From Thermodesulfovibrionia bacterium (lineage in GTDB: Bacteria; Nitrospirota; Thermodesulfovibrionia; JACRGW01), in assembly GCA_919902995.1 (NCBI GenBank), contig CAKKSD010000006.1, positions 1 through 62,128 on the forward strand: a DNA stretch of 62,128 nucleotides, read 5' to 3'. Of the stretch, positions 8,096-17,389 are shown in pieces; within the stretch, counting starts at the first letter, position 1; every line of letters starts with the position of its first letter. The translations under genes were made by a program, and so were the position numbers. The notes beneath the pieces were generated by a model. That model was given only the letters and a program-made list of their open reading frames with translations. It was not told where the DNA came from and ran no database searches.

Positions 8096-8450
8096 TTGTT
8101 ATTCCCTAAATTGTTGAAAGAAGGGCGGGACTTTTGCGAACATAACATTAAGATAAAAGAATAGAAGGAAAAAGTCAAGAATGTCTTAAGTTTATGTCGA
8201 TCAGATATAGTCTTCCAATTTATACTATTTTTTGATAAAATCCCTAAAAGTTAGAGGGTCCTAAAACAGTCCCAAATTCGTCATTCCCCGACTTGATCGG
8301 GGAATCCAGGGTTTCCTGTGAAAACAGGAATCCAGTTCTTTTAAATGGTTCCCCCTATTTATCGGTGGACGACGGCTGGATTCCCGCTTTCGCGGGAATG
8401 ACACTAAAACAAGACTTTTCGGGAGGCTCAGTTTAAATTAAGGAGAACAG
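8096..8450. other. Intergenic region between divergent genes
   Basis: 355 bp between the divergent kinase and nucleoside transporter genes. It is AT-rich up to 8270, then carries a dispersed palindromic repeat (8279-8404). The transporter's ribosome site (TAAGGAG) is at the right end. No gene is seen. Confidence 0.6.
8279..8404. repeat. Dispersed palindromic repeat
   Basis: Starts cgtcattccccgactt and ends cgcgggaatgacac, with two internal inverted pairs (ccccgacttgatcgggg, and ttcccgctttcgcggga). Such elements fold into hairpins on both strands and recur about ten times in this window. Confidence 0.8.
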
Positions 8451-9758
8451 ATGTATAACCTCATAAGTTTTACAGGGATTTTTATCCTTATGGCTTTTGC
8501 ATGGATTCTTTCAACAAACAGAAGGATAATCAACTGGAGGGTTATCTTCTGGGGTACGACATTGCAATTAATGCTTGCCCTGTTCATATTTGTTGTTCCT
8601 GCTGGCTCGCAGATATTCCTTATGGTTAACGATGGAGTTATTAAAGTCCTTGAGAGTTCGACTGCAGGAATAAGGTTTCTCTTCGGAAGGCTTGCACTTC
8701 CACCAGGAACGAGTAACGAGGCAGGAGAGGAATCTATCGGATTTATTCTTGCAATCCAGGCATTACCAACAATCATATTCTTTGCAAGCCTTATGGGTCT
8801 GCTTTATTTCATAGGGGTAATGCCCTGGCTTATCAGAGTCTTTTCAAAGGCATTTACAAGGCTAATGAGGATAAGCGGGGCAGAATCCCTGAGTGTTTCA
8901 AGCAATATATTTGTTGGCATCGAGGCAAACCTTACGGTTCTCCCGTATTTGAATAACATGACTCGCTCTGAGCTGTGCACAATACTTGCTGCAGGCATGT
9001 CAACAACGGCATCGAGTGTCCTTGCATTATATGTATTTATCCTTAAACCTACGTTTCCGACGATAGCAGGACATCTTGTCTCTGCATCAATACTTTCTGC
9101 AATTGGAGCGATAGTTATGTCAAAGCTCATCATGCCAGAGACAGAAAAACCTGAAACACTTGGGATTGATGTAAAGCCTCATTATGAAAAAGAGTCAACG
9201 ATTATAGAGGCGATTATAAATGGTGCAAACGAAGGGGTTAAAATGGTAATAGGGATAATGGCACTGCTCTTAGCCTTTCTTGGACTTGTAGCCCTGATAG
9301 ATTTCTTTTTTAAAGGTATAGGGTTAAATATAAATAAACTTTTAGATATTCATGTTGACTGGTCATTAGAGAGTCTTATGGGATATGTTTTTTATCCCTT
9401 TACACTCCTTATCGGTGTCCCTTTATCAGATGCATTTGAAATATCAAAGATTATAGGTGAAAGGGTTATTCTTACTGAGGTAAAGTCCTATCAGGACCTC
9501 GCAACTCTCCTTTCTTCAGATATCCTGAAAGAGCCCAGATCCGCTATCCTTGCCGCATACGCACTTAATGGATTTGCACATGTTGCATCATTAGCCATAT
9601 TTGTTGGTGGAACTGCCGCCCTTGTGCCAAAGAGAACTAAAGACCTCTCAATCGTTGGCTTGAGGGCACTCCTTGCAGCAACCCTTGCATCCCTCATGAC
9701 AGCAGCGGTTGCAGGGGTCTTCTTTAATAAAGGCTCTATATTTCTTTTAGGAAGGTAA
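8451..9758 (+). CDS. nupC: Concentrative nucleoside transporter (CNT/NupC family)
   Basis: 435 residues, strongly hydrophobic with about 10-13 membrane segments. The CNT signature GAESLSVSSNIFVGIEAN (about residues 143-160) matches the family's conserved G-x-E-S...N-x-F-x-G block. A second family block follows: MTRSEL and GMSTTASSVLALY. It imports nucleosides with Na+ or H+. The start follows AAGGAG. It stands alone in its transcription unit, so substrate and regulation cannot be told from context. Confidence 0.9.
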   Translation: MYNLISFTGIFILMAFAWILSTNRRIINWRVIFWGTTLQLMLALFIFVVPAGSQIFLMVNDGVIKVLESSTAGIRFLFGRLALPPGTSNEAGEESIGFILAIQALPTIIFFASLMGLLYFIGVMPWLIRVFSKAFTRLMRISGAESLSVSSNIFVGIEANLTVLPYLNNMTRSELCTILAAGMSTTASSVLALYVFILKPTFPTIAGHLVSASILSAIGAIVMSKLIMPETEKPETLGIDVKPHYEKESTIIEAIINGANEGVKMVIGIMALLLAFLGLVALIDFFFKGIGLNINKLLDIHVDWSLESLMGYVFYPFTLLIGVPLSDAFEISKIIGERVILTEVKSYQDLATLLSSDILKEPRSAILAAYALNGFAHVASLAIFVGGTAALVPKRTKDLSIVGLRALLAATLASLMTAAVAGVFFNKGSIFLLGR

Positions 9759-9785
9759 ACTCATAAATAGACGTTACAAACCCGG

Positions 9786-9868
9786 GTAGGACAGGCGTCT
9801 CGCCTGTCCAGAAAGGTCTACTACCTGTAAGGTGAAATCAAAAATGACAGCCGAGACGTCTGTCCTAC
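9786..9868. repeat. Palindromic repeat (taggacaggcgtctcgcctgtcc family)
   Basis: GGACAGGCG-TCT-CGCCTGTCC forms a near-perfect hairpin (9789-9809). A second, imperfect inverted copy at 9846-9868 ends gtcctac. It lies just after the transporter gene and could double as a transcription terminator. It is a different family from the gtcattcc elements. Confidence 0.65.
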
Positions 9869-9951
9869 GATGTCTTTTGGATAGTGTAAATTTCTAAATC
9901 TTGATTTAGGATAGCCTTGACTATATGTTGAAAAAGAGATATTTTATATAT

Positions 9952-10233
9952 ATGGAGAAGGTGAGGGTACATCTTCTGATATCAGGTTATGTACAGGGTG
10001 TATTTTTCAGGGCAAATATGCAGGAAAAGGCGTCAGGGTTTGGTCTAAAGGGATGGGTAAGAAATAGGTATGATGGAAAAGTTGAAGCGGTCTTTGAAGG
10101 GGAAAAGGAAAGGATAGAAGATATAATAAAATGGTGCCATAAAGGACCTCCAGGCGCAAAGGTTAATAATGTATCAATTGACTGGGAAGACTATAGAGAG
10201 GAGTTTGATAGTTTTAATATCATATATGGGTGA
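9952..10233 (+). CDS. acyP: Acylphosphatase
   Basis: 93 residues from the preferred ATG; a start 27 bp earlier is possible but makes the protein longer than usual. Hydrolyses acyl phosphates such as carbamoyl phosphate or 1,3-bisphosphoglycerate. The family signature is complete: SGYVQGVFFRANMQ with the catalytic Arg, and GWVRNRYDGKVEAVFEG with the catalytic Asn. It is a cytosolic single-domain enzyme. It stands 81 bp upstream of the yjbQ-like gene. Confidence 0.92.
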   Translation: MEKVRVHLLISGYVQGVFFRANMQEKASGFGLKGWVRNRYDGKVEAVFEGEKERIEDIIKWCHKGPPGAKVNNVSIDWEDYREEFDSFNIIYG

Positions 10234-10314
10234 TTTAAAAAAGTATTAATTTGTAAATGGGTCTTAAAGCTAAAAAAGGGAAAGCATCTAAATTTTAATT
10301 GAGGTTAATATTTT

Positions 10315-10716
10315 ATGATTAAAGAGATTCCGATAAAGTCAATGGCAAAAACTGAATTTATTGATATTACAGACCATGTACAGAACGCAATTAATGAGCT
10401 CAATATTAAGAAAGGGGTTTGTTATCTCTTTGTTCCACATACCACAGCAGGAATAACAATTAATGAAGGGGCAGACCCGAGTGTGAAAAAGGATATAGAA
10501 GAACAACTCGTGAAACTTGTTCCCTTTGATGGAAGTTACCACCATAGCGAAGGGAATTCTCCTGCCCATATCAAGGCATCCCTTCTCGGGTTTTCAACAT
10601 TTATCTTGATAGAAGAAGGAAGGCTCCTTCTTGGGACATGGCAATCAATATATTTCTGTGAATTCGATGGCCCGAGAAATAGAAGGGTCAGTCTTAAAGT
10701 GATAAGGGAAGAGTGA
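10315..10716 (+). CDS. YjbQ/UPF0047 family protein
   Basis: 133 residues, the normal length for this family. Conserved blocks are present: HTTAGITINEGADPSV, HHSEGNSPAHIKASLLG, and LGTWQSIYFCEFDGPRNRRV near the C-terminus. E. coli YjbQ shows weak thiamine-phosphate synthase activity, but the real role is unsettled. The GAGGTT ribosome site supports the ATG used. The stop overlaps the GTG start of the next gene by 4 bp (GTGA), so the two are coupled. Confidence 0.9.
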   Translation: MIKEIPIKSMAKTEFIDITDHVQNAINELNIKKGVCYLFVPHTTAGITINEGADPSVKKDIEEQLVKLVPFDGSYHHSEGNSPAHIKASLLGFSTFILIEEGRLLLGTWQSIYFCEFDGPRNRRVSLKVIREE

Positions 10717-11600
10717 AACTAAAATCCTCATCAGAATTTATAGCAAAATCTCTTGAAGGATCACTCGAAGAAAAGGAAAGGGAGATAGCTGTCCTTAAGG
10801 AGGAGCTCAGAAGGATAAGAGAAAGACTCAGAAATAGTATTGTACCAGTAGAGGAGATGCTAAAGAGAAGGGGGATGGTCATCTTTAAAAAGGAGGCGAA
10901 GGATGACACCCTCGTCCCATCAGATGACTATGAAGAAGTCTTTTATGAAAAACTGAAGAGATATTCCTTCAGACTTTTTCTCAGGGATCTAATAAAATAT
11001 CAGCATGGATTTAGTGTTAAAGACCTTATCCATTACTCTACAGAAGAGGTTACCAGAGAATACCTTGATTACTGTATCGAGTGCGGAATAGTAATTGCTT
11101 TAAAAGAAGGCAGGTTCTCACTATCCAGGGTACCTATAAAAAGTTTTGGAATCACCCTTGAGTGGTTTGTCTCTAAAATATTAGAGAAGGAGTTTGTCGC
11201 ATCAACGATATGGGGAGTGAGGTTTAAGAATACTGTTAAGGGAGGGGATTACGATCTGATTGCTAATATGGAAGGGAAGATCCTTTATATGGAGATTAAG
11301 TCCTCTCCTCCAAAACAGATTTATGATACAGAAATAAGGACTTTCCTTGACCGCATAGATGAGATAAATTCTGATATATCAATATTTTTTATGGATACGG
11401 AGCTAAGGATGAAAGATAAGATCGTCCCTATGTTTGATATTGAACTTCAAAATAGATATGGGATGAAGAGACCTGAGATCCAGAGAATGGAGAGAGAACT
11501 CTTCAGTATTCAGGACAGAATATTTATACTGAACAGCAAAGATAATATAGTAACAAATATTGGGACAGCATTGAATTGGTATTTCAGAAAGAGAGGTTAA
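10713..11600 (+). CDS. Coiled-coil protein with a PD-(D/E)XK nuclease-like domain
   Basis: 295 residues from a GTG start. Residues about 10-45 form a charged coiled coil. The middle (about 70-130) looks like a small helical or winged-helix module. The C-terminal part carries a PD-(D/E)XK pattern: a helix with Glu, then GGDYDLIAN (Asp) and LYMEIKSS (E-x-K). That is the metal-binding core of many restriction- and repair-type nucleases. I know no named family for it. It is translationally coupled to yjbQ and followed 1 bp later by a Cys-rich small protein, so the two may work together. Catalytic activity is inference. Confidence 0.7.
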   Translation: MKLKSSSEFIAKSLEGSLEEKEREIAVLKEELRRIRERLRNSIVPVEEMLKRRGMVIFKKEAKDDTLVPSDDYEEVFYEKLKRYSFRLFLRDLIKYQHGFSVKDLIHYSTEEVTREYLDYCIECGIVIALKEGRFSLSRVPIKSFGITLEWFVSKILEKEFVASTIWGVRFKNTVKGGDYDLIANMEGKILYMEIKSSPPKQIYDTEIRTFLDRIDEINSDISIFFMDTELRMKDKIVPMFDIELQNRYGMKRPEIQRMERELFSIQDRIFILNSKDNIVTNIGTALNWYFRKRG

Positions 11601-11601
11601 A

Positions 11602-11793
11602 ATGGCTGCAAAAAAGGATATATGTGCTGTATGTGCCTGGAGAGGTACCTGCAACAAGAAATATACAGTAAGCGGAAAAGGGATAAGATGCGTTGATTTT
11701 GTAAGAGATGTAGCCCTCGGGCCAGAAGAAGAACCTGAGAGAGAAGAGATCTCTTTTAAAAAAAGACCTGAGGAAGAAGAGGAAAATTATTGA
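11602..11793 (+). CDS. Small Cys-rich protein, unknown function
   Basis: 63 residues. Four cysteines (C-x2-C-x5-C, then a fourth about 17 residues on in GIRCVDF) could bind Zn or an Fe-S cluster; the C-terminal third is a Glu-rich tail. The ATG follows the preceding stop by one base, with GAGAGGTT as ribosome site. It overlaps nifS by 4 bp (TTGA). A link to Fe-S biogenesis or to the putative nuclease just upstream is possible but unproven. Confidence 0.75.
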   Translation: MAAKKDICAVCAWRGTCNKKYTVSGKGIRCVDFVRDVALGPEEEPEREEISFKKRPEEEEENY

Positions 11794-12989
11794 ATAATGT
11801 CAAAAAAACTTTAAAGATATACCTCGACAATAACGCCACTACACCAATCCATCCTGAGGTTATCAGAGAAATGGAAAATGCCTTAGAGTTTACTTATGGA
11901 AACCCCTCAACCTTATACAGCATCGGAAAAGAGGCAAAGGCTAAATTAGAAGAAGCGAGAACAAGGGTTGCCAGTATTATAGGGGCTAAGTCAGAAGAGA
12001 TAGTCTTCACAGGTGGTGGAACAGAGGCGAATAATCTTGCGATCTTCGGTATCTGTAAGGCATATAGGAATAAGGGTAATCATATAATAACCTCAAAGAT
12101 AGAACATGACTCTGTATGGAATACCTGTAAGTCCTTAGAGAGGGATGGTATTGACATTACCTACCTCCCTGTTGATTCTTATGGTATGGTTGATCCAGAA
12201 GAATTAAAGAAGGCAATAAGACCTGATACAATAATTATTTCTATTATGCATTCTAATAACGAGACAGGTACTATCCAACCTGTTAATGATATGGCAAGGA
12301 TCGCCAAGGATGGGGGTATTCCTTTCCATACCGATGCTGTCCAGAGTATAGGGAAGATAAAGGTTAATGTAGAAGATCTTGGGGTAAACCTTCTGTCTAT
12401 CGCCTCACATAAAATATATGGTCCAAAAGGGATAGGTGCCTTATATATCAGAAAGGGTACAAGAATACAGCCAATCCTCTTCGGAGGTCATCAAGAGAAA
12501 GGTTACAGGCCTGGAACCGAGAATGTGCCTGGTATTGTTGGTTTTGGTAAGGCGGCCGAGATAGCAGATAAAAACATTGAGACTGAAGGACTTGCCTTTC
12601 TCAGGGACCATCTTTACAATGCCCTGAAAGAGAAGATCGAGAGGATAAGGCTTAACGGACATCCTACCAAAAGGCTTCCAAATACACTTAATGTATCGAT
12701 CGAGTTTGTAGAGGGAGAGGGTATGGTTTTAGCACTGGATGACCTCGGTATCTCTGTGGGTACTGGTTCTGCCTGTGCAACGGCTACATTAGAACCTTCC
12801 TATGTTCTCGCAGCAATGGGTGTGCCTCCACAGATCGCCCATTGTACGCTAAGATTTTCCCTCGGTAGGGACACAACTGATGGAGATATAGATTATATAA
12901 TCGAGGTGATGCCAGAGATGGTAAAAAAGATGAGAGGGTTCTCTCCGCTTTATAAAGAATATCTTAGAAGAAGAAAGGAAACAGTATGA
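11790..12989 (+). CDS. nifS: Cysteine desulfurase (NifS/IscS)
   Basis: 399 residues from a TTG start overlapping the previous stop. Removes sulfur from cysteine for Fe-S cluster assembly, using PLP. Conserved features: the N-terminal YLDNNATTPI; His106 in KIEHDSVW; the PLP lysine Lys208 (SHKIYGPKG); RPGTENV; and the persulfide-forming Cys329 (GTGSACATATLEPS). The scaffold gene nifU follows, with one small secreted-protein gene between them. Pairing with a NifU-type scaffold is typical of anaerobes. Confidence 0.95.
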   Translation: MNNVKKTLKIYLDNNATTPIHPEVIREMENALEFTYGNPSTLYSIGKEAKAKLEEARTRVASIIGAKSEEIVFTGGGTEANNLAIFGICKAYRNKGNHIITSKIEHDSVWNTCKSLERDGIDITYLPVDSYGMVDPEELKKAIRPDTIIISIMHSNNETGTIQPVNDMARIAKDGGIPFHTDAVQSIGKIKVNVEDLGVNLLSIASHKIYGPKGIGALYIRKGTRIQPILFGGHQEKGYRPGTENVPGIVGFGKAAEIADKNIETEGLAFLRDHLYNALKEKIERIRLNGHPTKRLPNTLNVSIEFVEGEGMVLALDDLGISVGTGSACATATLEPSYVLAAMGVPPQIAHCTLRFSLGRDTTDGDIDYIIEVMPEMVKKMRGFSPLYKEYLRRRKETV

Positions 12990-13327
12990 GAAAAGGTTTA
13001 TACATTGCGTTAATGTTATTGATTGGTTTCTTTATTCATACTATAACTATTTCCGCAGAAGAGACATCTATCAAGATAACAAAATGCCAGTATGACACAA
13101 AGGGGAATAACCTGGTAGTAGAATATGAATTTGTAAAGGGTCCAAAGGGAGACCATATTCACTTCTGGCTTGATGGAGAGAAGATAAGAATTGCCAGTAA
13201 GTCGAAGAGATTCAAACTGGAAGGATTGAAACTTTTAAAAGGAGAACATAAAGTTGAACTGAGAGTTAATGACGAAGATCATAATGAAATAGGCTTTAAT
13301 GACACATGTGTAGTAGTTATTAAATAA
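12986..13327 (+). CDS. Secreted protein of unknown function
   Basis: 113 residues with a clear Sec signal peptide (MRKGLYIALMLLIGFF..., cleavage near residue 24-26). The mature part is a small beta-rich domain with GDHIHFWLDGEKI and GEHKVELRVND, reminiscent of Ig-like or cupredoxin-like folds; there are two cysteines and His residues that could bind metal. It overlaps nifS by 4 bp (ATGA) and sits 13 bp before nifU. A periplasmic protein between two cytosolic Fe-S genes is odd, and I cannot assign a function. Confidence 0.8.
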   Translation: MRKGLYIALMLLIGFFIHTITISAEETSIKITKCQYDTKGNNLVVEYEFVKGPKGDHIHFWLDGEKIRIASKSKRFKLEGLKLLKGEHKVELRVNDEDHNEIGFNDTCVVVIK

Positions 13328-13340
13328 ATAGGGGTTCACA

Positions 13341-13709
13341 ATGTACAGTGAAAAGGTAATGGAACATTTCAGGAACCCGAGGAATATGGGTGAAATGGAG
13401 AACCCTGATGGAATAGGAAAGGTAGGGAATCCGGTATGCGGTGATGTAATGGAGCTCTATATAAAGGTAAAGAATAATATCATTATTGATGCCAGGTTTC
13501 AGACCTTTGGTTGTGGTGCGGCTATTGCTACAAGCTCAATGGTTACAGAACTGGTAAAAGGAAAAAGCATAGACGAAGCACTCGAGATATCTAATAAGGC
13601 AGTTGCGGATGCCCTGGGAGGATTGCCGCCGGTTAAAATCCATTGTTCTGTACTTGCCGAGGAGGCCTTAAAGTCAGCTATTGAGGATTACAGGAAAAAG
13701 ATCAGTTGA
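13341..13709 (+). CDS. nifU: NifU/IscU-type Fe-S cluster scaffold
   Basis: 122 residues, matching the N-terminal IscU-like domain only; the central ferredoxin and C-terminal Nfu domains of full NifU are absent. Cluster ligands Cys33 (PVCGD), Cys58 (FGCGAA) and Cys102 (KIHCSVLAEEA), with Asp35, are all present. It assembles [2Fe-2S]/[4Fe-4S] clusters from sulfur delivered by NifS and passes them to apo-proteins. The AGGGG ribosome site supports the start. Confidence 0.93.
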   Translation: MYSEKVMEHFRNPRNMGEMENPDGIGKVGNPVCGDVMELYIKVKNNIIIDARFQTFGCGAAIATSSMVTELVKGKSIDEALEISNKAVADALGGLPPVKIHCSVLAEEALKSAIEDYRKKIS

Positions 13710-13788
13710 CACAAAGATCCTTTATGGTATAGTTTAGATTGTAGATTCTTATAAAGATCGAAAATATAAAATCCGAGGGGAGTAAAAA

Positions 13789-14541
13789 TTGTCTGGACAC
13801 TCAAAATGGGCAACCACTAAACATAAAAAAGCTGCCGTTGATGCCAAGAAGGGTAAAATATTCAGTAAACTGAGTAAAGAACTTACTGTAGCAGCCAGAA
13901 TAGGAGGCGGAGACCCTGCAGGTAACCCGAGACTCAGGTTGGTAATGGAGAAGGCAAGAGAGGCAAATATGCCATTCGATAATATCAAGAGGGCTGTCCA
14001 GAAAGGTACAGGTGAACTTCCAGGTGTATCATACGAAGAGACAGTATATGAAGGTTATGGACCTGGGGGTGTAGCGATCCTTATAGATATTATGACAGAT
14101 AATAAAAACAGGACTGTTGCGGAAATAAGACATATTATAACGAAACATGGAGGGAAGCCCGGGGAATCAGGTTCTGTTTCGTGGATGTTCCATAAAAAAG
14201 GCTATATTCTTGTTGATAAGGAAAAGGTGGATGAAGAGGCTATTATGGCGCTTGCCCTTGATGCAGGAGCAGAGGATGTAAAGTCTTCTGAAGAAGAGGA
14301 GAATTATGAGGTTATAACTGATCCTCAGGATTTCGAAAAGGTAAAGAAGTTCTTGGAAGGTAAGATAGAAGTTGTCCATGCAGAGATAACGATGCTTCCA
14401 CAGAGTTATGTTAAACTCGACGGAAAAGATGCTGAACAGATGGCACGTCTGATAGAGGCCATCGAGGATCACGAAGATGTTCAGAATGTCTATTCAAATT
14501 TTGATATCCCGGATGAGGCACTATCCAAGGTTGGAAGGTAG
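13789..14541 (+). CDS. yebC: YebC/TACO1 family protein
   Basis: 250 residues from a TTG start placed 5 bases after GAGGGGAG. The N-terminus [20 protein letters not shown] is the family hallmark, followed by [12 protein letters not shown] and the typical FDNIKRA block. The family has been described both as DNA-binding regulators (PmpR-like) and, more recently, as ribosome-associated factors easing translation of proline-rich stretches. It commonly precedes ruvC, as here. Confidence 0.94.
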   Translation: MSGHSKWATTKHKKAAVDAKKGKIFSKLSKELTVAARIGGGDPAGNPRLRLVMEKAREANMPFDNIKRAVQKGTGELPGVSYEETVYEGYGPGGVAILIDIMTDNKNRTVAEIRHIITKHGGKPGESGSVSWMFHKKGYILVDKEKVDEEAIMALALDAGAEDVKSSEEEENYEVITDPQDFEKVKKFLEGKIEVVHAEITMLPQSYVKLDGKDAEQMARLIEAIEDHEDVQNVYSNFDIPDEALSKVGR

Positions 14542-14546
14542 GACTT

Positions 14547-14574
14547 TCGAGATTCCTCACTTCGTTCGGAATTA
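14547..14574. repeat. Short repeat remnant between yebC and ruvC
   Basis: The stretch gagattcctcacttcgttcggaatt is a truncated member of the window's palindromic repeat family (one inverted arm pair). It occupies nearly the entire yebC-ruvC gap. Confidence 0.5.
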
Positions 14575-14586
14575 CATGGAGTGATA

Positions 14587-15075
14587 ATGCGTATACTCGG
14601 TATAGACCCTGGAACTCTGAACTGTGGCTATGGGATAGTAGAAGAAGAGGATAGCAGCCTTTTCTATGTCACATCTGGAGGTATTAAGTCCTCTTCAAAG
14701 ATCTCTTTACCAAATAGGCTTAAGAAAATTTATGAAGGGATCGAAGAGGTCATCGAAAAACACAAGCCTGATGGCATGGCAATAGAAAATCTCTTCTTTT
14801 CAAAAAATGTCCGTGCGGCTCTTAAATTGGGAGAGGCCAAAGGAGTAGCTATCCTCGCAGCTGTAAAGAGAGGCATACCTGTTTTTGAATATAGTCCCCT
14901 CGAGATCAAGAAATCGGTAGTTGGATATGGTACTGCCGAGAAAAGACAGGTTCAAAATATGGTGAAGGTTCTTTTAAGACTTAAGTCCATTCCCCATCCT
15001 CCTGACCTGGCTGATGCCCTGGCATTAGCGATATGCCATATCCATGCCCACAGGATGAAGGAGATACAGAAGTAA
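14587..15075 (+). CDS. ruvC: Holliday junction resolvase RuvC
   Basis: 162 residues from the ATG at 14587, which has GGAG 5 bases upstream; a GTG two codons earlier is less well placed. Endonuclease that cuts Holliday junctions. Acidic catalytic residues are seen in LGIDPGTLNCGYG, in MAIENLFF and in PDLADALALA. The gene starts the ruvC-ruvA-ruvB run, and ruvA begins immediately after its TAA. Confidence 0.95.
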   Translation: MRILGIDPGTLNCGYGIVEEEDSSLFYVTSGGIKSSSKISLPNRLKKIYEGIEEVIEKHKPDGMAIENLFFSKNVRAALKLGEAKGVAILAAVKRGIPVFEYSPLEIKKSVVGYGTAEKRQVQNMVKVLLRLKSIPHPPDLADALALAICHIHAHRMKEIQK

Positions 15076-15672
15076 ATGATTGCCTCAATAGAGGGTAATC
15101 TCACATTCAAATCCCCAAACTATCTTATTATTGATGTCGGAGGAATTGGTTATCAGATCTTCGTACCCCTATCTTCTTTCTATTTCCTTCCAAATATTGG
15201 AGATTCTATAAGGCTTAATATATATACGCATCTTAAAGAGGATGCAATTCAGCTATACGGATTCTTCAGTAAAGAAGAAAAAGAAATATTTATTTCTCTG
15301 ATAGGTGTTACAGGGATAGGACCGAAGCTTGCCATTAACATCCTTTCAGGTATTTCTCCGTCTGATCTTGTGAAGGCGATCTCAGAGGGCAATCTGGTTA
15401 CTCTAAATGCGATACCAGGTATAGGGAGAAAGACTGCAGAAAGATTGATCCTTGAATTAAAGGAAAAAATCGGTTCTCTAAGAGGACCTGAGGTCAGTGC
15501 AGAAGGGATAGATAATAATTATGAAGACGCCCTTTCAGCGCTCGTGAATTTAGGTTATAAAAGGTCTCTCGCAGAGATGGCATTAAAACAATTCAGAACA
15601 GATTCAGGATTAAATTCCAAATCAGTCGAAGAGATGATAAAGGAAGCACTTAAGATTCTGCATAGAAAATGA
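15076..15672 (+). CDS. ruvA: Holliday junction helicase subunit RuvA
   Basis: 198 residues, normal length. The N-terminal OB fold begins MIASIEGNL. The helix-hairpin-helix pair is visible as [16 protein letters not shown] and [17 protein letters not shown]. The C-terminal domain III contacts RuvB. It binds the four-way junction and recruits the RuvB motor. The stop overlaps the ruvB start by 4 bp (ATGA). Confidence 0.95.
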   Translation: MIASIEGNLTFKSPNYLIIDVGGIGYQIFVPLSSFYFLPNIGDSIRLNIYTHLKEDAIQLYGFFSKEEKEIFISLIGVTGIGPKLAINILSGISPSDLVKAISEGNLVTLNAIPGIGRKTAERLILELKEKIGSLRGPEVSAEGIDNNYEDALSALVNLGYKRSLAEMALKQFRTDSGLNSKSVEEMIKEALKILHRK

Positions 15673-16796
15673 AAGGTGAAAGGTTGGAGAATAAGGATTC
15701 AAGGAGTCGAGGATTCAAGGTGTCGGGTGAGAGTAAAGATCTGAATCCTCAGATACTTGAAACCTCTCCACGGGATCCTTCGGAGAACCCTTCTGAGAGA
15801 GTTATAACATCAAAACTTAAGGATGAAGATTTCGGTTTTGAAATCAACCTAAGACCAGCCACTTTCGAAGAGTTTGTAGGGCAGGACAGGATAAAAGATA
15901 ATCTAAGTGTTTTTATTCAGGCAACAAAACAGAGGAATGAGCCTCTTGATCATGTACTCTTTTGTGGACCTCCAGGGTTGGGCAAAACAACACTGGCTCA
16001 TATCATAGCGAAAGAATTGGGTGTTAATATCAAGGCAACCTCAGGTCCAGTTCTTGAAAGGCCTGGAGACCTTGCAGCTATCCTTACAAATCTACAGAAC
16101 CACGACATACTATTCATTGATGAAATACACAGGCTCGGCAGAGTAGTAGAGGAAATACTTTATCCTGCAATGGAGGATTTCCAGCTTGATATCATAATAG
16201 GTCAGGGACCGAGTGCAAGATCTTTAAAACTGAGCCTGCCGAAGTTTACACTGATTGGGGCAACAACGAGGACAGGACTTCTTACGTCACCTTTAAGGGA
16301 TAGATTCGGAGTAATAAACAGACTCGATTTCTATGGATCAAAGGACATAGAGAGGATAATAAAAAGATCTTCTAAGATACTTGGAATAGAAGTCACAAGT
16401 GATGGTGCAATTGAGATAGCAAAAAGATCGAGGGGGACGCCGAGAGTGGCGAATAGGCTCCTCAGAAGGGTGAGGGATTTTGCTCAGGTAAAAGGGGATG
16501 GTATTATAGACATAGAGATAACCATGAAGGCCTTAGAAAGACTCGAGATAGATGAAAAGGGCTTTGATGAAATAGATAGAAGGCTCCTTCTTACTATCAT
16601 AGAGAAGTTTGAAGGAGGCCCTGTCGGTCTTGAGACCCTCTCTGCCTCTATAAGCGAGGAGAAGGATACCATAGAGGAGGTATATGAGCCATATCTTATT
16701 CAAGAAGGCTTTCTTGAAAGGACTTCAAGAGGAAGGATGGCAACCAGGATTGCATACGAACATTTTGGCATGCAGAAAAAGGCAGGTCTCTTTTAG
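15669..16796 (+). CDS. ruvB: Holliday junction helicase motor RuvB, with N-terminal extension
   Basis: 375 residues. The AAA+ core starts near residue 58 ([16 protein letters not shown]), with Walker [10 protein letters not shown] (about 100-108), Walker B DEIHR and sensor GATTRTG. A C-terminal winged helix follows. The first roughly 55 residues are not part of the usual protein, apart from a short acidic lead. Their DNA contains a tandem repeat with 8-base period (15694-15725), so the extension looks like a repeat insertion. The ATGA overlap with ruvA supports the start, since later in-frame starts would break the coupling. Confidence 0.94.
   Translation: MKGERLENKDSRSRGFKVSGESKDLNPQILETSPRDPSENPSERVITSKLKDEDFGFEINLRPATFEEFVGQDRIKDNLSVFIQATKQRNEPLDHVLFCGPPGLGKTTLAHIIAKELGVNIKATSGPVLERPGDLAAILTNLQNHDILFIDEIHRLGRVVEEILYPAMEDFQLDIIIGQGPSARSLKLSLPKFTLIGATTRTGLLTSPLRDRFGVINRLDFYGSKDIERIIKRSSKILGIEVTSDGAIEIAKRSRGTPRVANRLLRRVRDFAQVKGDGIIDIEITMKALERLEIDEKGFDEIDRRLLLTIIEKFEGGPVGLETLSASISEEKDTIEEVYEPYLIQEGFLERTSRGRMATRIAYEHFGMQKKAGLF
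15694..15725 (+). repeat. Four-unit octamer tandem repeat in the 5' end of ruvB
   Basis: Units aggattca / aggagtcg / aggattca / aggtgtcg. It resembles the 7-base-period repeats elsewhere in this window but has period 8. It is read in frame as part of the RuvB N-terminal extension. Confidence 0.7.
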
Positions 16797-17387
16797 ATGA
16801 ATATCTTCCTTCATATATGCTGTGCCAACTGTGCCATATATCCGATAAAGGTGCTCAGAGAAGAAGGGTATGATGTTACAGGCTTCTGGTACAACCCGAA
16901 TATACATCCCTATCAGGAATATAAGATGAGACTCGGAGCAGTAAAGGAAATGGCAGAAAAGCTTGACCTCAATATAATCTACAGGGACAACTATGACCTT
17001 GAAGCCTTTCTTAGAAAGGTTGTATATAGGGAAGAAGTGAGGTGTGGAATATGTTATGGAATGAGGCTCAAGGCGTCTGCTCATGAGGCCTCACTCAGAT
17101 GGTTCAAAAACCTTACCACAACCTTGCTGTTCAGCAAATACCAGGATTTTAATGGGATCATTGAGATAGGTGAAGATATAAGCAAGGGCTATGGTCTCGA
17201 TTTCTATAAAAATGACTTCAGGATAGGATGGGAAGAGGGAAGAAGGGTCTCAAAAGATATGGGTCTATATAAACAGAATTATTGTGGCTGTATATACAGT
17301 GAGAAGGAAAGATATTTAAAAAGGAAAGACGGCGATAAGCTCAAGAATGAAAAATCTGAGGATATAGAACTTCATACTTGTTGTTAG
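16797..17387 (+). CDS. queH: Epoxyqueuosine reductase QueH
   Basis: 196 residues. Converts epoxyqueuosine to queuosine in tRNA, the last step of the pathway. The Cys-rich signature of the QueH family (former DUF208) is present: HICCANC at the N-terminus, VRCGICYGMRL in the middle and QNYCGCIYSE near the C-terminus, which supply the [4Fe-4S] cluster and metal ligands. It starts directly after the ruvB stop. QueA, which makes epoxyqueuosine, is encoded 1.5 kb downstream. Confidence 0.92.
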   Translation: MNIFLHICCANCAIYPIKVLREEGYDVTGFWYNPNIHPYQEYKMRLGAVKEMAEKLDLNIIYRDNYDLEAFLRKVVYREEVRCGICYGMRLKASAHEASLRWFKNLTTTLLFSKYQDFNGIIEIGEDISKGYGLDFYKNDFRIGWEEGRRVSKDMGLYKQNYCGCIYSEKERYLKRKDGDKLKNEKSEDIELHTCC

Positions 17388-17389
17388 AA

